From positions 1-64,000 of the forward strand of contig JAHJMN010000199.1 in NCBI GenBank assembly GCA_018821305.1: a stretch of 64,000 nt of DNA, given 5' to 3'. The stretch's first letter is position 1; each line of letters begins with the position of its first letter. A program made the position numbers and the translations under genes. The notes under the pieces were generated by a model. The model saw only the letters and a list, made by a program, of their open reading frames with translations, was not told where the DNA came from and ran no database searches. This document shows, piece after piece, positions 59,765 to 64,000 of the stretch. Source of the DNA: Myxococcota bacterium (GTDB taxonomy: Bacteria; Myxococcota_A; Polyangia; HGW-17).

Positions 59765-61706
59765 GAGGGCCGTTCCATCCAATAGTTCCAAAGCAACAGA
59801 GAAAAAACAGTCGGAAATTTTACAAAGGTTGACTTCCAAAATTTCAAATTTTTTGATTCAAGAGAAGGAACGAATATTTTTATATTCCAGTTTTGTTATT
59901 CCCTTTATTGCTTACTGGTTTACGTTGCCGCCGGGAGTTACTTGGGGCGATTCCCCTGAATTTGCAAACGCCGCTGTTTCGATGGGCGTGAGTCATCCAT
60001 CTGGATATCCACTTTTTACTCTTATTTGTAAAATCTTTTCATTCCTGCCTTTTTCCGAGAAGGCTTATGGAATGAATCTCAGTAGTGCCCTTTTTCAGGC
60101 ATTGGCTGTGTTTATGGTTTATCGAACCACGACATTTATTACAAAGAATGCACTGATCTCTTTTTTAAGTGCGATGGTTCTAGCGTTCTCTTATACGTGG
60201 TGGTATCATGGCAGAATTATTGAAGTTTATGCTCTTCAAAACTTTCTTGTTTCACTTATAATTTATTTTGTTGTGAGATACCTGAGTGATGAAAATATTC
60301 GCTGGATTTACTTCTCCTGTATTGCTTTTGGACTTGCTTTCACTAATCATTTAACAATTGTTCTATTTGCTCCGGCCATGCTTTTTGTTCTGGGGTCGAA
60401 AAACTGGAAAGAAAATTTCCATTTTCGTCATCTTATAAAATTTACATTGATAATAGGTGTGTTCCAAATTCTGTATGTTTATATTTATTGGCGTGCGACT
60501 GTCGCTGGTTCAGACACAATAATATGGAATCAACCAGATTCGTGGACGCAGTTTTTATATCATGTAACAGGTAAAGAATATTCAGTTTTCAGGAAAAGTG
60601 CATCCATTTCAACAGGGGTTACGCGCTTTATCAATGTTCTTGTAAAGCAATTTGGGCCAATTGTTCTGGGGTTTGCTGTACTTGGGGCTTTGGAATTATT
60701 TGCTCGAAGTTGGAGAACAGCTATATTTATAATTGCAGTTTTTCTGAGTTACCTTATTTATAACTCGTCTTATAACGTTATGGATATTGAATCTTATTAC
60801 CTGATTCAATACATGCTACTTACAATTGCCCTTGGTGTTGGAATTGACTGGCTCTGGAAAGTCCGGGAAGTCCCTATCCCTGCGTTGAGTTATGCAATTC
60901 CTTTGCTTGTTGCTTTCACTGCGTTATCGCAGATTGGTTCGAACTGGGATCTAAAATACCGTGATGCCATTGCGCACTATTTCGGTCATCAATCATGGAA
61001 GGCACTTCCAGAAAATTCAATTATGATTACAGACATTGATGGCCCAGCCTTCACCATGTGGTATCAAGCATATTCTCTTCATCCTAAGGATAAAAGCAGG
61101 GTTGTTATTACTCGTGCCATGTATATGGAGAAACAAAAAAAATGGTACCGGGACTTTCTCAGAAAAAAATATCCTGATGTTTCATGGCCTTCCGAAGGGG
61201 TTGCCTATGGGAACAAATTGTATGAACAATTGATTGACCTGAATTATAATAAATATAAGTTTTTTGCTGCAACTTATTACAGGGTGCCTTTTAAAAATCA
61301 CGTTTATTTAAACCAAGGCTGGATAAGCAGTATTGTAAAACCAAAGGTAGTTTTTTCAGGGGGAATTCAACCCAATAAGACTTTAAGATGGTCGTATTTA
61401 ACAAAAATTGTCCGGGCAAACCGTAAGGAATGGTACTCGGGATCATTCCGTAAATTTAAAGTAAATCAGGAAGTTGGGTGTGTTGCCGAGTATATAAATA
61501 ATCACGGTGGAGCTACTCTTACTTGGATAATAAAATCCCCTGATGGCAAAACTTATTCTAAACAAACCAGAAAGATTTCAACTTCCGAACCAATAAGTGC
61601 CCATAAGTTTAAAGTTAAAGATCACGCATCAGAAGGAAACTGGCAGTGCGAAATATATGAAAATGGCCGAAAAATCTCAGTACTTCCGTTTACGGTGGGC
61701 AAATGA
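59739..61706 (+). CDS. DUF2723 (GT-C fold) membrane protein
   Basis: This 655-residue protein has the DUF2723 signature 'WGDSPEFANAAVSMGVSHPS' followed by 'GYPLFTLICKIFSFLP' in its first periplasmic loop, then about ten membrane helices. A soluble C-terminal part of some 250 residues begins 'ALPENSIMITDIDGPAFTMW'. The family has a GT-C fold like protein O-mannosyltransferases and may transfer sugars from a lipid donor outside the membrane. I use the ATG at 59739, with AAGGA 6 nt upstream. The stop overlaps the next start as ATGA. Donor and acceptor are unknown. Confidence 0.82.
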   Translation: MRTKSRTGKRAVPSNSSKATEKKQSEILQRLTSKISNFLIQEKERIFLYSSFVIPFIAYWFTLPPGVTWGDSPEFANAAVSMGVSHPSGYPLFTLICKIFSFLPFSEKAYGMNLSSALFQALAVFMVYRTTTFITKNALISFLSAMVLAFSYTWWYHGRIIEVYALQNFLVSLIIYFVVRYLSDENIRWIYFSCIAFGLAFTNHLTIVLFAPAMLFVLGSKNWKENFHFRHLIKFTLIIGVFQILYVYIYWRATVAGSDTIIWNQPDSWTQFLYHVTGKEYSVFRKSASISTGVTRFINVLVKQFGPIVLGFAVLGALELFARSWRTAIFIIAVFLSYLIYNSSYNVMDIESYYLIQYMLLTIALGVGIDWLWKVREVPIPALSYAIPLLVAFTALSQIGSNWDLKYRDAIAHYFGHQSWKALPENSIMITDIDGPAFTMWYQAYSLHPKDKSRVVITRAMYMEKQKKWYRDFLRKKYPDVSWPSEGVAYGNKLYEQLIDLNYNKYKFFAATYYRVPFKNHVYLNQGWISSIVKPKVVFSGGIQPNKTLRWSYLTKIVRANRKEWYSGSFRKFKVNQEVGCVAEYINNHGGATLTWIIKSPDGKTYSKQTRKISTSEPISAHKFKVKDHASEGNWQCEIYENGRKISVLPFTVGK

Positions 61707-64000
61707 ATCTGGAAAGAAAAGATCTTTTAAAAACAGGATTTATCGGATTATCATTTGTTTTATCTGCAATTTTAATACAGGGCGCTCTTGCTGCACAAAT
61801 TATTTCTATCTTAATTTTTATTTCAGTTACGTACATTATATATAGTAGGATTTCAATAGTAATATGCAAAGAAAATAAAGAGCGTATTTTAGATTTACTG
61901 CTTCCTGTTCTTTTTCTTGCACTGATTTTATACATTTATTTCCCTCTCCTACAGGGAAAGATGCCATGGATTGCAGATCACAGCGTTCATCAGATGAAAG
62001 CATGGATTTTTACTGAAAAAATACTTTCAGGGTGGCAATTAACAGGCTGGACAAATTTTGCATCTGCAGGATATCCCGCTGAGGTACTATATCCACCTCT
62101 GGCAGACTACTTTATTGGTTTTTTCCGGATAGCAAGTTTTGGACTTCTGAGTTGGGAGCAGGTTTATGCCTATTCTTTTCTCAGTTTTCTCCTGTTTTAT
62201 TATTTTTCCTTCTTTTATCTTGGAAAAAAATTTGGGGGAAATGCCGGTGCAGTAGCTGCTGGAATATTTTCATTAATTGATATGGGGGCTTTCAGGCAAG
62301 GTGGATGGATATTCATGGTTCGCTGGGGAGTATGGCCCTTAAGTTTTTCCCTCGTACTTACTTTGTGGGCTTTGTACTTTTTCAGTAAATACCTTGAAGA
62401 AGACGTTGGAATGCGAAGAGCAATTATAATGAGCAGCAGCGCTCTGTTATGTCATCCCATGGCACTTCTGGTTTTAATACCAGGTGGTATTTCGATTGTC
62501 TGGTTTAAATTTTTCTCAACTGAAAATCGTTTTAATGTAGCCCTTAAATTTTTCTGGTGGTCTTTTGTCACCCTGGGCGTCACAGCCTGGTGGCTTTTTC
62601 CATTTCTGAAATACGCACCGGATTACAGTGCTCATGTAAGCGCAATCAATGGTACTATTAATAATATGGCCGGCAGTTTCATGAATATGGACATATGGGC
62701 CGGGGCGCTTCCGTGGGTAATTGCGCTGGCTTTGGCAGGTGCTGTAAAGATATTCATCGACCAGACGCCGGTTTTTTTACTTGGATTAGTTTCTGTAAGT
62801 TCTCTCTTTGTTGTATTTACAACAACGACACTGGTGGCGGGATTGGGTTTAATGGAATACTTGCCATCCCTGAAACACGTTCAGTTTCCCCGTTTTCTTC
62901 TTTTTATTAAGGGTGTTGGAATTCTAAGCGCTGCTTATTTTGTAAGCTATATCATTCGGAAAATCAGAAACGCTCCACCACTTAAATGGCATATAAAAAT
63001 TGTATTTCTGGTTTTTATTTCGGTTTTAATAGTTCCACTATTTCAGTATTTTGCCGATAAGTCAATTCAACCTCTAAAAAAATATCCAGTTAATCCTTCA
63101 TTTGAAAAAGGGATGGTGGAAATTGCTCAAGAGTTAAAAAAGATTAAATCAAATCGAACAGATTTCTTTCGAATAGCCATTGATGGTGGGTTTGGTGAAC
63201 ATCGACATGCGTCATTTCCTCTGTATGCGGATATTCCTTTTGTCAAACTCAGTTTTCTACCGGCGGAGACATTTCGGTTTCGGTCAAAGACTAGATGGAG
63301 CGAAATTCCAAGGACTTCACCTGAACTGACTCGACTTAATGTAGCCTATGTCGTATCAATGGGACCATCAAATCTAAAAGATATCGTCCTTATTAAAAAA
63401 GTAGAAAACATATATCTTTATGAATTTAAAAAGTATTCTCCTGAAAGAGTGTACTCTGAAACTGCTAAAACAGAAGTAATTCATTTCCGGGATGACTCAA
63501 TTTCCGTAAAAGTAGGTGATGGCTCTGACAACAATGAAATCCGGTTTGCAGTTCATCCATTTGTACGCTGGAAAGCACTTGTAAATGGAAAACAGGTTCC
63601 AATTTCAAGATGGAAGGAAGGAAACCTTGTATTCATGAGTGTTCAGGCTCCTGCAGGTAGTACGGTAAAATTACTGTATTCATTAAATATTTTTGATATA
63701 GCGAGTATTTTTATATCAGTTTTTTTCATAGTTATCCTGTTTGCTCCCCATCGATTCCATAATAAATTTTTTGTTACGGCGGAAATTTTGTATTTTAAAT
63801 TATGGCGTTTTGTTTCAAGGCTTTTTTCTGATTGGTGGAAAAACAGATTTTTCCGAATTGGGACTATTATCTTGGCAATATTGTTACTTTTTGCAATATC
63901 CTTTTTAGTCTATTCATGGAGTCCTACATCAAAAACGGGTTTTGATTTAAATAAAGCTACAGTCTTTAAAATAAAGCATGATAAAAAGGAGAAATGTCAT
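61703..64000 (+). CDS. PTPS-related / 6-pyruvoyl-tetrahydropterin-synthase-related membrane protein, 3' end missing
   Basis: The frame opens with ATG at 61703, overlapping the previous stop by 4 nt, and stays open for 766 codons to the last base of the window. The protein has about twelve membrane helices. The first large loop ('GKMPWIADHSVHQMKAWIF', 'NFASAGYPAEVLYPPLADYF') resembles the PTPS_related membrane family, which is close to YfhO-type and GT-C proteins. A periplasmic domain after about residue 460 ('FFRIAIDGGFGEHRHASFPL') and a late membrane helix ('TIILAILLLFAISFLVYSW') follow. It probably works with the DUF2723 protein in envelope glycosylation or lipid modification. Confidence 0.75.
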   Translation, partial: MNLERKDLLKTGFIGLSFVLSAILIQGALAAQIISILIFISVTYIIYSRISIVICKENKERILDLLLPVLFLALILYIYFPLLQGKMPWIADHSVHQMKAWIFTEKILSGWQLTGWTNFASAGYPAEVLYPPLADYFIGFFRIASFGLLSWEQVYAYSFLSFLLFYYFSFFYLGKKFGGNAGAVAAGIFSLIDMGAFRQGGWIFMVRWGVWPLSFSLVLTLWALYFFSKYLEEDVGMRRAIIMSSSALLCHPMALLVLIPGGISIVWFKFFSTENRFNVALKFFWWSFVTLGVTAWWLFPFLKYAPDYSAHVSAINGTINNMAGSFMNMDIWAGALPWVIALALAGAVKIFIDQTPVFLLGLVSVSSLFVVFTTTTLVAGLGLMEYLPSLKHVQFPRFLLFIKGVGILSAAYFVSYIIRKIRNAPPLKWHIKIVFLVFISVLIVPLFQYFADKSIQPLKKYPVNPSFEKGMVEIAQELKKIKSNRTDFFRIAIDGGFGEHRHASFPLYADIPFVKLSFLPAETFRFRSKTRWSEIPRTSPELTRLNVAYVVSMGPSNLKDIVLIKKVENIYLYEFKKYSPERVYSETAKTEVIHFRDDSISVKVGDGSDNNEIRFAVHPFVRWKALVNGKQVPISRWKEGNLVFMSVQAPAGSTVKLLYSLNIFDIASIFISVFFIVILFAPHRFHNKFFVTAEILYFKLWRFVSRLFSDWWKNRFFRIGTIILAILLLFAISFLVYSWSPTSKTGFDLNKATVFKIKHDKKEKCH

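Overview
The window looks like a chromosome segment of a bacterium of the Myxococcota/Bradymonadota type, or a related deltaproteobacterial lineage. The evidence is lipoproteins with poly-Asn/Thr linkers behind the lipobox, repeated 'CGDGxxxxxExCDG' cysteine modules, MopE-like DxDGDGxG repeats with a MYXO-CTERM-like tail, a GltJ/AgmX-like protein (zinc ribbon, GYF, one membrane helix, AgmX/PglI tail) and a PilY1/minor-pilin operon behind a sigma-54-type promoter. Base composition is moderate to AT-rich, unlike most cultured Myxococcota, so the placement is an inference. No rRNA, tRNA, CRISPR array or recognisable transposase was seen.

Layout. 1-1.16 kb: 3' part of an SBBP-repeat protein. 1.16-10.0 kb, minus strand: a surface-polysaccharide cluster. 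It holds rfbF, rfbG, a 3,5-epimerase, a C-methyltransferase, a reductase/epimerase, a second methyltransferase, a CmcI-like enzyme, a flippase and a family 2 glycosyltransferase. The first genes overlap by 1-4 nt and should make a CDP-activated, C-methylated 6-deoxyhexose. 10.1-19.3 kb: a methyltransferase, an alpha/beta-hydrolase lipoprotein and two large cysteine-rich lipoproteins, set among repeat-filled intergenic islands. 19.3-27.4 kb, minus strand: housekeeping genes ubiX, a disordered protein, an aminotransferase, an APH-fold kinase, dapF, a TrmD-neighbour RNA methyltransferase, trmD, rimM and rpsP.

27.6-33.3 kb, plus strand: envelope genes (TPR protein, exported protein, EamA transporter, long regulatory-like-domain protein). 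33.4-40.6 kb: a tightly packed six-gene operon that is the best candidate for an undescribed system. It encodes a Thg1-like protein that seems to lack its metal ligands, a GltJ/AgmX-like protein, a proline-rich lipoprotein, a transglutaminase-like protein with an intact triad, a paralogue that seems to have lost it, and an RDD membrane protein. 40.7-41.7 kb: mnmA. 41.9-48.9 kb: minor pilins and PilY1, with a small exported protein that resembles cytochrome c without its haem motif. 49-53.7 kb: two small lipoproteins and a MopE/CARDB surface protein. 54-64 kb: ftsY, then TPR, HEAT-like and GT-C membrane proteins, the last running off the window.

A dispersed family of palindromic intergenic elements recurs at about 15.3, 18.6, 25.1, 40.65, 53.9 and 56.0 kb. 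In several places the element supplies the stop codon of the adjoining gene, and possibly the start region of dapF. A second family of direct repeats sits against the stop codons of the RCC1 lipoprotein and ubiX. All functional calls come from reading the sequence, since no database search was run.
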